DNA of 64,000 nt, from contig NZ_OW370567.1 in the NCBI RefSeq assembly GCF_936270435.1, positions 372,001-436,000 on the forward strand. Direction: 5' to 3'. The notes below the pieces were generated by a model that did not search any database, was not told the origin of the DNA, and saw nothing but the letters and a program-made list of their open reading frames with translations. The position numbers were made by a program, and so were the translations under genes. Origin of the DNA: Wolbachia endosymbiont of Oedothorax gibbosus (lineage in GTDB: Bacteria > Pseudomonadota > Alphaproteobacteria > Rickettsiales > Anaplasmataceae). Below, in pieces: positions 50,558 to 59,777 of this stretch (positions are counted from its first letter, which is position 1; the number at the start of each line of letters is the position of its first letter).

Positions 50558-53500
50558 ATGACTATTTATGGAAGAACATGGTGGGGTAAGAAGTGGCTAC
50601 AGTCTTTTGACGGAATAGATTATGATAACCGTCTTCCACGTGGCAGAACTTGTGCTAATACTGGTCGAGCTTTTGGTATTAAAATTAATGGTCACATAGT
50701 TACAGCTAAAGTTCATAGCTCAGGATCTTACCCATATCGTGGTTCAAAACCTCAACCATATAAAGTCAAAATTATACTCAATGAATTAAGTTCATCAGAA
50801 CAACAGACCATTCGTCAAATTATTGAAACTTCACCAGCTATATTAGCTAAATTGATAAATAGACAATTATCAGCCAGCTTGTTTGATAAGCTTAATGATC
50901 TTGGGATTAAATTATTTCCTTCAAATTGGCAGGAGATGAATGCAAGTTGTAGTTGTCCTGATTGGGCTATGCCTTGTAAACATATTGCTGCTGTAATTTA
51001 TCTTATTGCGGCGGAAATTGATAAAAACCCCTTCATGATTTTTAATATTCATAATTGTGATTTATTATCGCTCATTGATGATTTTGGAGGTGGAAAATTA
51101 GAAAATGCTCAAAACATTTTAAAGACTGATGATATATTTAAGGCATGTTCTAAAATTAGAATACATAACCAAACAATTTTAAATGATATTGATTTATCAA
51201 CTATTCCTAACCTTTTTGATTGTATCAGTAGTATTTTAACAGATAATCCACTTTTTTTTGAAAAAAACTTTCATAATATTTTACAGATAGCTTATAAGCA
51301 CTGGCAAAAGTATCCTACAGGAAGGTTAGTGTACTATCCAGCTTCTAAGAAGGAACTATCGGAAGAGGAGCTATTTATTAAAAGATGGGGAAAAATTCAG
51401 AATTGGCAAACATTTCAACTATTCATTAATGATCAGCATTACCTTACTCAAGTGAGCAATGGTACAACTAATTTATTTATGCTAAGTAGAAATGTATTGC
51501 AAGATATGGCACGATTTTTAAACGACATTCCTAATTCGTTACTTCACAGGCTTAATCCTGAACTTCGCTTCATGCATATGATTTCACAGTTTGCACATAT
51601 GCTGATGGAAAAGTCAGCGCTAATACCACAAGTATTACAAAACAAAAAAGGAGAAGTAATAATTAGGTGGATTCCGGCGTTGTTTAATGAATCAGTTAAG
51701 GAAATTCATAGCAAGATGTCATCTATTTGTCCGCCTCTATTGATTAAATATCAAGAAATCGCTATGGAACCAGAGGAACAAGTAAATGTTGCTATCTCTC
51801 TCATCCTTTTAGGGTATATAAAAGATAACTTTCCTGCACCTCTGGATAAGCATGGAGATAAAGACATCTTTGGATTATTCTTTACTGGAAGACCATACAA
51901 GTTTACTGAGTTTAGCAACAAGGAAATACCGCAAGCGATTAATCTCTGGCTTTCACGTCTTTATTTAGCAGATAAACCTTACAAACTCTATCTAATGATA
52001 AAAGATTACAATGAAAAATTTGAACTTGAGGTACAGTTATCACCAGATGATGAGAAGTCATTCATAAAGCTGGAAAAAGCACTTTCTAATCAAAACGTAA
52101 AGCTTAGTATTTTATCTGATCTTGCACTTTTGTCTGAATATATACCTGAACTAGAAAAGTCGATTGACGATAATAGCACATTATCATTTAATTTAGATAA
52201 TTTTGCACCATTATTTTTACATATCTTGCCTGTACTAAGAGCAATAGGTATCAAAGTTATTTTGCCGAAATCTTTACAAAAAATCTTAAAACCACAATTA
52301 AGTCTTAATTTGTCTACTAAAGATAAAATAAAAGAAGATCGCGAAAGCTTTTTAACTCTTGAAAATTTATTAAAATTTGATTGGAAAATAGCAATAGGTG
52401 ATAAAAAAATAAGCATTACAGAATTTAAAAAGTTACTAAAAGATTCTCGTGGGCTTGTGCACATTATTGATCATTATGTGCTTTTAGATGATAAAGAGGT
52501 AGAGGCTTTATTAAAAAAACTTGATAAATTGCCTGATTATTTGAGTCAAGCAGAACTCATGCAAGCTGCCCTGACAGGTGAAGTGAATGAGGCTAAAGTA
52601 GCATTTGATCAGCAGCTTACAGACTTATTTAATAAACTTAATACTTACACACCTGTTACTACACCAAATAATCTAATAGCACAACTGCGCCCATATCAAG
52701 AACGAGGGTTTAGTTGGCTTGTACAGAATATAGAAAGTGGGTTTGGTAGCATAATTGCTGATGATATGGGTCTTGGTAAGACTGTACAAGTTATTGCAGC
52801 TATTTTATATTGTAAAAATGCAGGATTTTTAAATCGGGATAGAGTTTTGATAGTAGCTCCAACAAGCATATTAAGTAATTGGCAACGAGAGATGGAACGT
52901 TTTGCACCAGAATTAAAGCTTTTCATCTATCATGGACAAAATCGAGAATTAGTAAGTGATTACGATGTAGCCATAACATCTTATGGTCTTGCACGTCGTG
53001 ATAAAAAAGAACTCAACAAAATAAGATGGTTTTTGCTCGTGATTGATGAAGCACAAAATATAAAAAATCCTAATACCGAACAAACCAAAGCAATTAAAGC
53101 TATTGAGGCAACACATAAAATAGCAATGAGTGGTACACCTGTTGAGAATAGGTTACTTGAGTATTGGAGCATTTTTGATTTTATCAATAAATCTTATCTT
53201 GGTACTCCTAAGCAGTTTAAAAGCAGCTTTGCAACACCAATTGAAAAAGAAAGAGATAAAATTTGTCTAGAAAGGTTTATGAAAATCACTAGCCCTTTTA
53301 TGTTACGTAGGCTTAAGAGTGATAAAAGCATTATTCAGGATTTACCAGATAAAATTGAGAATAATCGTTATTGTTCCCTCACTTCAGAGCAAACAGCTCT
53401 TTATCAAAAGGTTGTTGATACAACTATGGAGAAAATAGAAAAAAGTGAAGGGATTGAACGTAAGGGACTAATCTTTAAACTTATCAATGCTTTAAAGCAA

Positions 53501-54085
53501 ATTTGTAACCATCCATCACAATTTGGCAAGAAAAAGCGTGCGAGTATTGAACAATCCGGTAAAATGCAGATGCTTGAGGAAATATTGATTAGTATTGGTG
53601 AAGTTGCAGAAAAATCATTGATATTTACTCAATACACTGAAATGGGTGAGATTATAGCTAGGCTACTTGAAGAAAGGTTTGAATCAAAAGTGCCATTTTT
53701 ACATGGAGGACTGTCCCGTAAAGCACGAGACGAAATGGTTAATGATTTTCAAAATTCATTCCAATCAAATATTCTTATAGTATCTTTAAAAGCTGGTGGA
53801 ACAGGGCTTAATTTAACAGCGGCAAACCATGTAATACATTATGATTTATGGTGGAATCCAGCAGTGGAAGCACAAGCAACAGATCGGGCCTATCGTATCG
53901 GGCAAGAACGTAATGTTATGGTGTACAGGCTACTTTCAACAGGTACATTTGAAGAGCGTATTGATGAGATGATTCAAAGTAAGAAAGAATTAGCAAACCT
54001 AACTATAAGTAGTGGCGAGAGTTGGATTACAGAATTTAACAATGATCAATTAAGAGATTTAGTTAATATAAAAAATGCACTATAA
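50558..54085 (+). CDS. SNF2-family DNA helicase with SWIM zinc finger
   Basis: 1175 residues. The N-terminal part has a SWIM motif (CSCPDWAMPCKHIAAVIYLI, around residues 130-150), which often binds DNA or protein. A long middle region of about 550 residues follows, of the type seen in bacterial SNF2 proteins. The SNF2 ATPase starts near residue 708 with LRPYQERGFSWL, Walker A DDMGLGKTVQVIAAILY, LIVAPTSILSNWQREM, Walker B VIDEAQNIKN and AMSGTPVENRLLEYW. The second helicase lobe has IFTQYTEMGEIIARLL, FLHGGLSRKARDEM, LKAGGTGLNLTAANHVIHYD and ATDRAYRIGQ. All motifs are intact. Such proteins translocate on duplex DNA and remodel protein-DNA complexes. It is the only complete non-IS gene within the composite unit. 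Confidence 0.93.
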   Translation: MTIYGRTWWGKKWLQSFDGIDYDNRLPRGRTCANTGRAFGIKINGHIVTAKVHSSGSYPYRGSKPQPYKVKIILNELSSSEQQTIRQIIETSPAILAKLINRQLSASLFDKLNDLGIKLFPSNWQEMNASCSCPDWAMPCKHIAAVIYLIAAEIDKNPFMIFNIHNCDLLSLIDDFGGGKLENAQNILKTDDIFKACSKIRIHNQTILNDIDLSTIPNLFDCISSILTDNPLFFEKNFHNILQIAYKHWQKYPTGRLVYYPASKKELSEEELFIKRWGKIQNWQTFQLFINDQHYLTQVSNGTTNLFMLSRNVLQDMARFLNDIPNSLLHRLNPELRFMHMISQFAHMLMEKSALIPQVLQNKKGEVIIRWIPALFNESVKEIHSKMSSICPPLLIKYQEIAMEPEEQVNVAISLILLGYIKDNFPAPLDKHGDKDIFGLFFTGRPYKFTEFSNKEIPQAINLWLSRLYLADKPYKLYLMIKDYNEKFELEVQLSPDDEKSFIKLEKALSNQNVKLSILSDLALLSEYIPELEKSIDDNSTLSFNLDNFAPLFLHILPVLRAIGIKVILPKSLQKILKPQLSLNLSTKDKIKEDRESFLTLENLLKFDWKIAIGDKKISITEFKKLLKDSRGLVHIIDHYVLLDDKEVEALLKKLDKLPDYLSQAELMQAALTGEVNEAKVAFDQQLTDLFNKLNTYTPVTTPNNLIAQLRPYQERGFSWLVQNIESGFGSIIADDMGLGKTVQVIAAILYCKNAGFLNRDRVLIVAPTSILSNWQREMERFAPELKLFIYHGQNRELVSDYDVAITSYGLARRDKKELNKIRWFLLVIDEAQNIKNPNTEQTKAIKAIEATHKIAMSGTPVENRLLEYWSIFDFINKSYLGTPKQFKSSFATPIEKERDKICLERFMKITSPFMLRRLKSDKSIIQDLPDKIENNRYCSLTSEQTALYQKVVDTTMEKIEKSEGIERKGLIFKLINALKQICNHPSQFGKKKRASIEQSGKMQMLEEILISIGEVAEKSLIFTQYTEMGEIIARLLEERFESKVPFLHGGLSRKARDEMVNDFQNSFQSNILIVSLKAGGTGLNLTAANHVIHYDLWWNPAVEAQATDRAYRIGQERNVMVYRLLSTGTFEERIDEMIQSKKELANLTISSGESWITEFNNDQLRDLVNIKNAL

Positions 54086-54409
54086 TATAGCTGAGTTATT
54101 TAATGTAAAGAACCAGATATAGCCCATCTCCAAAGAAAAAAGTTTTTAATTTTTTCAGAAAAAGTCATAAGAAACCCGTTATATATATAGTAGAAGGTTT
54201 TCTATCAAAGACACCATTATGAATTATATAGCAGAAAGAAAACATTAGTTTTTTTAATTTATTTTAAATATATCAACAGAATAAAAACTAAGGGGTTGAC
54301 ATAGTGATTAAAATGTAGTAGAGTTACAGTAGAGTATTTTTTCTTAAAAGAAAGAAGATACTAAAACCTTAAATTTCACTTTTCACCTGAACTGACTTTC
54401 TTTATTTCT
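54086..54409 (+). promoter_or_regulatory. Intergenic stretch with a promoter-like sequence at 54296-54324
   Basis: TTGACA at 54296-54301 is followed after 17 bp by TAGAGT at 54319-54324, a reasonable sigma-70 match. The downstream gene it would have driven is broken: the IS66 fragment begins at 54410. It may be an orphaned promoter of the ATPase remnant. The rest of the region shows nothing recognisable. Confidence 0.35.
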
Positions 54410-54598
54410 GTATCCGTTCAGCAGAGTGGCAAAATAGGTAGACAAGATAAACCAAAAAGATAATCATAGGGTAAACGTGAGGTAATATGATTGATCTAGA
54501 AGAGCTCTGCAAAAATTTACAGCAAAAAATAGAGAAGTTGGAAGTAGAAGTAGAAAACTTAAAAGCAGAAAATAAAGCCCTGAGGATAGAGAATGCGT
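54410..54598 (+). mobile_element. IS66-family left-end fragment
   Basis: It begins with the terminal repeat GTATCCGTTCAGCAGAGTGG and includes the transposase start at 54487 (MIDLEELCKNLQQKIEKLEV) with its coiled-coil region. It then stops at ALRIENA (54598), where the ATPase fragment begins. The equivalent longer sequence is at 27421-26977 on the other strand. Confidence 0.8.
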
Positions 54599-54859
54599 AA
54601 TAGTGTAGGTTGTCAAATTGATTACATGATTCAAACAAGGTTTAACACTCTCTACATTTGCGAAATCAAATTTTCAAAAAATAAAATCGGTCATTCAATA
54701 ATACAAGAAGTACAAAAGAAAATAGATACACTAAAGCGTCCAAAAGGCTTTTCATGTCGTCCAGTCCTTATCCACGTTAATGATGTAAGTGATGATGTTA
54801 TAGATAGTGATTACTTTTCAAACATAATTGATTTTGGAGAATTATTGAATTGTAAGTGA
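54599..54859 (+). pseudogene. C-terminal fragment of an ATPase-like protein (nuclease-like tail)
   Basis: About 86 codons: GCQIDYMIQTRFNTLYICEI, then KFSKNKIGHSIIQEVQKKID and ending IIDFGELLNC. The pattern QIDYxI...YICEIKFSK resembles the restriction-endonuclease-like tail found after P-loop ATPase domains in some bacterial and archaeal ATP-binding proteins. The ATPase part is absent, replaced by the IS66 fragment. The call rests on family resemblance only. Confidence 0.45.
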
Positions 54860-54922
54860 TGTTTTTTGTGCTCTACCTGACTTAAAAAAATAGTAGTTTC
54901 TACAGTTATTCTTAAGTTTATA

Positions 54923-55903
54923 ACCCCAGTTATGGATTAACCAACGAAGTAAAGCTGAGAAATACAGGGCTTTTTCGATTGCATTGAATAAGAAATGAGG
55001 GTAGAAAAAATATGTACCAAGAAATTTACTGTGGATCTATGCCGAGTGTGCTCAAGTTCAAATTTGTTTTTTAGGCAGCCAAAAACCGTTTCAACAATCG
55101 ATCTTTTCCCTAGTAAAATCTTCTCTTTCAGCGAAATCAGTGCATTTTTCATACCTTTTTTCACTTTAGTGACGAGTTTTAGACCTCTATCGAATAGTTT
55201 CTCAAAGAGCTCTTTCTTTATATAGCCCTTATCTCCAAACAAAAGTCCAGTTAGTTTTTTGGTTAGAGTTGGTACAGGTTTTCTGTCATCGACGTTACCT
55301 CTGGTTAGCGTAACACCTTGAATTTCACCTATTTCATTGATTACTACATGTAATTTAAAACCAAAAAACCAGCCGTAAGTATTCTTTCCTAACTCTGCTA
55401 ATCCTTTGAAAACCTTATTTCTTGAGATTCTTTTTCGATGGCATACTGCTATTGAAGTAGAATCTATGTAGGAAATCCCGGTCATTTTTGCTTGTTCACA
55501 AAACCATTGCAAAAGTAATGCTAAATACCACAAAACTCGCGGCTTTAAGGCAATAAATCTGTGATATGAAGGCAGCTTTGAAAACTCTGATCTATAGAAT
55601 AACTGAAGATAACAAAGATAAAAAGCCTTGAAGTTTTTACATGGTGATTTATGGTATAATAGGATTATGGTTAGAATTTCTGAGTGCGCTATTTCTGGTA
55701 CTCTGGTTGGTTTTTTGCCGTTTGATAAGAACCTATTTGCAAAATTATCATCTACCGCACGACAAAAATCCTCGACGCAACAGTACAGTTCTGTAATATC
55801 TTTCTTCATGGGTAACCTCTTATTATTACTAAAATACTCGAGTTTACCCTGTTTCCCTCTTCTTAGTTATACTTTTATCTATTTTCTAATCCATAACTGA
55901 GGT
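54923..55903 (-). mobile_element. IS982 copy 5 (right boundary of composite unit)
   Basis: 981 bp, inverted relative to copy 4. Left flank TTATA; right flank TTCCA, identical to the left flank of copy 4. Confidence 0.95.
54937..55809 (-). CDS. IS982-family transposase (copy 5)
   Basis: An intact 290-residue protein identical to copies 1, 3 and 4. With copy 4 it bounds the composite unit in inverted orientation. Confidence 0.95.
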   Translation of the reverse strand: MKKDITELYCCVEDFCRAVDDNFANRFLSNGKKPTRVPEIAHSEILTIILLYHKSPCKNFKAFYLCYLQLFYRSEFSKLPSYHRFIALKPRVLWYLALLLQWFCEQAKMTGISYIDSTSIAVCHRKRISRNKVFKGLAELGKNTYGWFFGFKLHVVINEIGEIQGVTLTRGNVDDRKPVPTLTKKLTGLLFGDKGYIKKELFEKLFDRGLKLVTKVKKGMKNALISLKEKILLGKRSIVETVFGCLKNKFELEHTRHRSTVNFLVHIFSTLISYSMQSKKPCISQLYFVG

Positions 55904-56899
55904 TTCCAAAGTAAATTTTTCTCGATCAAAAAGTGAAGTAACTAATACCTCTGTTTCTCCGTTAGCTAATGTCAGCTCTTACTTTCTGTCCTTTCATTTT
56001 ATTTTTTAGCTTTTCATTTTCTAATATAAAATCAAAATCTGATTCGCCAGATGCAATTCGTTCCCATAGCTTGCTATAATTTCTTTTTTGCAAGCGAAAA
56101 ATAAAATCTACTTCCAAATCATCATGCTGCTGAATGAATTTTACTGAAGGATAACCACGATCATAGATAAATAATAATTTCTTTTGATTTAATGAACGCA
56201 TTTGAGTGATAACTTCGGGTAATTGCTCTTCCGCCAACGTTTGTTCCCAAGCCGCAAGGCGAGCACTGCAAATCAGTGAAGTACATAAATCAACAAACAA
56301 AGAAACTCTTGCCAATGGTGGCATTGTGCCTGTTGTTCCATTTGGTTTAAAGCGGCCAAACTCGGATACAATTTCCTCAGAGCTGGGTAATCTCATACCA
56401 GAACCATCTGCTGCAATAAGTCTATAGCCTCTCCAGCTCAGATTCATCTTGATAAGCTGTTTGGATGCTTAGCTCCAATAACTCTTTAAAACCTGTATTT
56501 ATACCTTGCTTTAGAAAAAGCTTGCTTTGAGGGTACATGTCAATGGCTCCATAAGTTCACATTCTATTCCCAAACTTTTTTTAACTAACTTTAAAATCAT
56601 AGAAAATACTGTCGTAAAAGGGAGTTTTCTTGTTCGCGTGAAACTGTTCTTTCCAACACAATGGATTCTCTGAAAAGCTTTCGAGTATATTATATTTTTA
56701 ATTTGTAGAATAAAATTTTTTCCTTTTTGCATGTTTTACCTAAAAAGGACACATTTTAGACTTCTTTGTTGAAATAAAACAGCAACAAAAGTGCTATTTA
56801 TTGCAGCTTTTGGGTAATTTAATGGTAAAAATTTTAGAGAGAATTTTTATACACTATCACCGATATTTTTCCTTAAGTTGACGCCATTGTCTGTTCAGA

Positions 56900-57190
56900 T
56901 GCATGGCTCATGTACAAATATTGAAACAAAAATTCCAGTGCTCCCTTTCTTGTCATCCCAGTCTGGGATCCAGATTGGGCACTAAGTTGGTAAACACGAA
57001 AGCGCTTTACAATGTTTTCGATGGAACTGCGCGAAAGAACTGGATGCCAGTGTCAGCTACTTGCATGACACCCATTTGTTCCTATAGTTGTCTTTTCTCG
57101 TCTACCTTATTTTGCCACTCTGCTGAACAGATACATGCGACAGAACCCTTAAAACCACTATGACCCTATGTATCTTTTTTTAATACTCTA
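56900..57190. repeat. Repeat-rich spacer with GTCATCCCAGT palindromes and an IS66 end
   Basis: 56900-56960 is the inverted counterpart of about 62676-62738, both next to an IS4 end. GTCATCCCAGTCTGGGATCC at 56954-56973 is a short palindrome. 57092-57134 is an IS66 terminal repeat (complement of GTATCTGTTCAGCAGAGTGG). No gene. Confidence 0.6.
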
Positions 57191-57192
57191 TG

Positions 57193-57543
57193 TCACCTAT
57201 TTTTTTGCCACTTCTCTGAGCAGATACCTTTAATTTCAGCACATTGATTACCAGCATCAGAATTCTGTAACTCTTCTTTCAATCCCTTAGCTGCTTCTTT
57301 GACTTCAAGATTTGCCTTTGGATGAAGATCTTCTGGGCCTTTTCGTTTAGTATCCAAACTTTGTTGTAGATTAGTGTTTTTCATTTTATTATGCTGCTCG
57401 TGCTCAGGTAGGTCAACAACCGAATTGAAAAGAATTTTTATTATATTTTTTAGCAGTTCTAAAAAACCTCCGCTTCTGCCTTCTCTTTGTTCTTGAGGTT
57501 TATTTTTCTCATTAGGTTCTCTTTTACTACTACTTTTAGGCAT
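57193..57543 (-). CDS. Small hypothetical protein, 3' end fused to IS66 terminal sequence
   Basis: About 116 residues from Met at 57543 (MPKSSSKREPNEKNKPQEQR). An in-frame Met at 57561 is an alternative. It is highly charged, with one modestly hydrophobic segment (GGFLELLKNIIKILFNSVVD, around residues 26-45) and a Lys/Glu-rich tail. The last ten or so residues (ICSEKWQKNR) are encoded by a terminal repeat resembling the IS66 end (about 57200-57227), so the native C-terminus is probably lost. Divergent from murG. Function unknown. Confidence 0.5.
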   Translation of the reverse strand: MPKSSSKREPNEKNKPQEQREGRSGGFLELLKNIIKILFNSVVDLPEHEQHNKMKNTNLQQSLDTKRKGPEDLHPKANLEVKEAAKGLKEELQNSDAGNQCAEIKGICSEKWQKNR

Positions 57544-57634
57544 GTTTAACTCAACTATCATAAAGCTTAATAAAATTCTACGTGCAAATTATTAAATAAC
57601 AGTTAACAATCTAGTGTTAATTTGTTATTTGCAG

Positions 57635-58186
57635 ATGGATATTATTTTAGCAACAGGTGGCACAGGTGGGCATATCTTTCCGGCCATAGCCTTAGCAAAA
57701 GCACTAAAGACACAAGGATACAATTGTATATTATTCGCTGATAAAAAAACAAATAAAAATACCGACATAGAAGGCTACATTTTACCATTACGTAGACCAA
57801 GCGGCAACAAATTTAAGTTTTTCCTTTTATTAATATATAGCTGTGTATTAGCACTACATAAAACAAGAAAATTAAAACCAAAGCTAATAATTGGTTTTGG
57901 TAGCTATGCTTCTTTTCCAACTCTTTTGGCAGCAAAGGTTCTTTCTATACCTATAATTTTACATGAACAAAACACAGTTTTAGGGAGAGTAAATAGATTC
58001 TTTTTCAAGAGTGCAAAATTAATTGCAACCAGCTTTCCGGAGACTAAATATGCAGAGGGCAATAAATGTATTTTTACAGGAAATTTTATTGATATAAAAG
58101 CACAGAGCCATTCTAGCACTGAGAAAATCCTAAACATATTAGTCATAGCAGGCAGCCAAGGTGCAAATTTTTTTGATGATGTAGTA
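57635..58186 (+). pseudogene. murG: MurG, 5' part (interrupted by IS630)
   Basis: MurG adds GlcNAc to lipid I to make lipid II on the inner face of the membrane. The start at 57635 (MDIILATGGTGGHIFPAIAL) is preferred to TTG 57614. The N-terminal domain is complete: the glycine-rich TGGTGGH loop, LIIGFGSYASFPTLLAAKVL, and IILHEQNTVLGRVNRFF. The frame enters the element after FFDDVV and stops at 58279. The C-terminal nucleotide-sugar domain lies on the other side at 59292. Excision of 58187-59289 plus one TA gives FFDDVVSSVICNLPIKMKKK in frame. Confidence 0.92.
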
Positions 58187-59289
58187 ATACCAATTCTCAC
58201 TGCAGAACAAACAGATAGACAACAATGGAAAAAAAGCCATACTAAACTAAGTGTAATAGCGAGGTATAAATGGCATTAAGATCAAAATTATTGGATGAAA
58301 AAGTAGTGGAATCGGCAAAAGCAATGCTGAAGAAAGTAAGAAATAACGCATACGTTACAAAAAAACTAAATGCTGTAATTGCAGCAAAAAAGCACAGCAT
58401 AACAGCGGTAGCAAAGATATGTTGCATTTCAAGAACTGCACTGACTGAGTGGATAAAGCACCTAAAATTTAACAGAGAGGAAAAATTGTTTGCTCCACCT
58501 CAACGTCGTAGAAAAACTAGATTGGATCAAAGTCAGCGTGAACAAGTTGAAGCATGGATACAAGACAATCCTAATATCACCATTAAAGAAATGAGAATAA
58601 AAATCCAGGAAAGATTTGGTTTGGATATCAGTAAGTCCACAGTACACCGTAATATGCAAAGAATGAAATTCTCATATATTACTCCAAGACCAGTTCATAA
58701 TGGTCAAGATAAAAGCAAACAAGAGGAGTTTAAAAAAAATCTCAACGAAACTATTGGCAAATATCCAGAAAAAGAGCTATTTTTCTTTGATGAGTCTCGG
58801 TTTGGCACACATTCAAAAATTGGACATGGGTGGTTTAAAAAAGGCATTAGGACACAGGTTAAAATAAAATTAGGTAGGCAAAATTTCTATCTCTATAGTG
58901 CGGTTAATCCTAGAAATGGAGAGAGTTCTAGCTTGTTTGCACCAAATGTCAACACTGATTGCATGAATATATTTCTTGAGCAGATGTCGCAATATCTAGG
59001 AATACGAGAGACTTTTCTCGTTATGGACTGTGCTAGTTGGCATAGGTCAAAAAATTTAAAGGTACCTAAAAATATCGATATTATATACCTACCTCCATAC
59101 TCACCTGAGCTCAATCCTGTTGAGAGGTTTTGGTTATATATAAAACAGAACATTTTGTGCAATAAAATATACGATACAATTACCCTGCTTGAGCGCACTT
59201 TGTGTAAATTTGTTACCTCTCTTACCCACTCCATAATTAAACAACTCTGCAATGTCTCCTATTTGTCCTCCTAATAATGAGAATTGGTA
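58187..59289 (+). mobile_element. IS630-family element (second type) inserted in murG
   Basis: About 1.1 kb, with ends ATACCAATTCTCAC and the complement of TACCAATTCTCATT, and TA at 58185-58186 and 59290-59291. It differs from the 949-bp IS630 type in length, ends and transposase. Confidence 0.9.
58270..59274 (+). CDS. IS630-family transposase (single frame)
   Basis: 334 residues, intact. GAGG at 58260-58263 precedes ATG 58270. The N-terminal helix-turn-helix region is KHSITAVAKICCISRTALTE, followed by a second one (FGLDISKSTVHRNMQRMKF). The catalytic core follows: KELFFFDESRFGTHS (Asp), TFLVMDCASWHRSKN (Asp) and YLPPYSPELNPVERFWLYIK (Glu). The length is typical, so the element may still move. 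Confidence 0.95.
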   Translation: MALRSKLLDEKVVESAKAMLKKVRNNAYVTKKLNAVIAAKKHSITAVAKICCISRTALTEWIKHLKFNREEKLFAPPQRRRKTRLDQSQREQVEAWIQDNPNITIKEMRIKIQERFGLDISKSTVHRNMQRMKFSYITPRPVHNGQDKSKQEEFKKNLNETIGKYPEKELFFFDESRFGTHSKIGHGWFKKGIRTQVKIKLGRQNFYLYSAVNPRNGESSSLFAPNVNTDCMNIFLEQMSQYLGIRETFLVMDCASWHRSKNLKVPKNIDIIYLPPYSPELNPVERFWLYIKQNILCNKIYDTITLLERTLCKFVTSLTHSIIKQLCNVSYLSS

Positions 59290-59291
59290 TA

Positions 59292-59777
59292 AGTAGCGTA
59301 ATTTGTAATTTGCCTATTAAAATGAAAAAGAAAATTAGAGTGACGCAGCAATGTACGAAGAAAAATGCAAACAAGGTCAAGAGTCTATACAAAAGTGAAA
59401 AGATCGATTGTGAATTGAGTGAATTTTTTGATGATATGGAAAATAGACTGGCCAATGCTCACTTGGTAATTAGCAGAGCAGGAGCAACTTCAATAGCAGA
59501 GATCACTCTTGCTAGGCGTTCTGCTATATATATTCCTTACCCTTACTCAAAAGATAATCACCAATTTTATAACGCAAAATATATTGAAGATTCGGGGGCA
59601 GCTGTAATAGTTGAACAAAATAGTGAAGCAAAAAAAAATCTAACAGAGTTACTATTTGATCTACTCAGTAATTCTCAAAAATTGCGTGATATGACCAATA
59701 ATACAAAAAAAACAGGGATAAAGAATGGGACTACTGAGTTTGTTAAGGTAGTTGTTCACACAATGGCGTCAACTTAA
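59292..59777 (+). pseudogene. murG: MurG, 3' part
   Basis: Continues the gene that starts at 57635: SSVICNLPIKMKKKIRVTQQ, then NAHLVISRAGATSIAEITLA (the UDP-GlcNAc-binding signature) and YPYSKDNHQFYNAKYIEDSG. The last codons from 59761 (TMAST) come from an IS4 end, so the natural C-terminus has also been changed. The whole unspliced protein would be about 345 residues, a normal MurG length. Without its N-terminal domain this half should not be active. No other murG copy is in the window. Confidence 0.9.

Larger units (their letters stand above)
48097..55903. mobile_element. IS982-bounded composite unit carrying a SNF2 helicase (7.8 kb)
   Basis: An IS982 in plus orientation (48097-49077) and one in minus orientation (54923-55903) bound 5845 bp of unrelated DNA. 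The whole unit, not the individual IS copies, is flanked by a 5-bp direct repeat TTCCA (48092-48096 and 55904-55908), and the interrupted IS4 gene reads through exactly when it is removed. The inner flanks of the two IS982 copies (TATAA and TTATA) are not the duplication. This is the signature expected of a composite transposon. Cargo: a truncated hypothetical gene, an IS481 relic, a full SNF2-family gene, an IS66 fragment and an ATPase fragment. Confidence 0.75.
47777..56732 (-). pseudogene. IS4-family transposase, split by the IS982-bounded unit
   Basis: N-terminal piece 56732-56511 (MQKGKNFILQIKNIIYSKAF), middle piece 56447-55909 (YRLIAADGSGMRLPSSEEIV with the first Asp, LLFIYDRGYPSVKFIQ with the second Asp) and C-terminal piece 48096-47777 (LRWHIEECYKRLKVGAELEN with the Y/WxxExxxK-like motif, ending KYTRQS). 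Joining 55904 and 48096 with one TTCCA copy yields REKFTLEDISKAYVLRWH without a gap. Separate frameshifts between the first and middle pieces and near 55985 show it was probably already defective. Confidence 0.85.
46808..56889 (-). mobile_element. IS4-family element expanded by two insertions
   Basis: Terminal repeats CAATGGCGTCAACTTAAG (46808) and its complement (ending 56889) are bracketed by the 10-bp direct repeat TCTGTTCAGA at 46798-46807 and 56890-56899. Removing the IS5 (46824-47684 plus 3 bp) and the IS982-bounded unit (48097-55903 plus 5 bp) leaves about 1.41 kb, a normal IS4 size. The same IS4 type recurs at 59761-60030 (deleted) and from about 62747 to the window end. Confidence 0.88.

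Noticed and set aside
54593..54598. ATG-initiated 88-codon gene starting in the IS66 fragment.
   Set aside because: The frame begins in IS66 sequence and enters the ATPase tail by chance, so it is recorded as a remnant, not a gene.
48097..55903. Simple inversion between two independent IS982 insertions.
   Set aside because: Inversion between inverted copies would leave X...Y' and X'...Y flanks. The observed flanks are TTCCA outside on both sides in direct orientation, which fits joint insertion better. Other rearrangements are not fully excluded.
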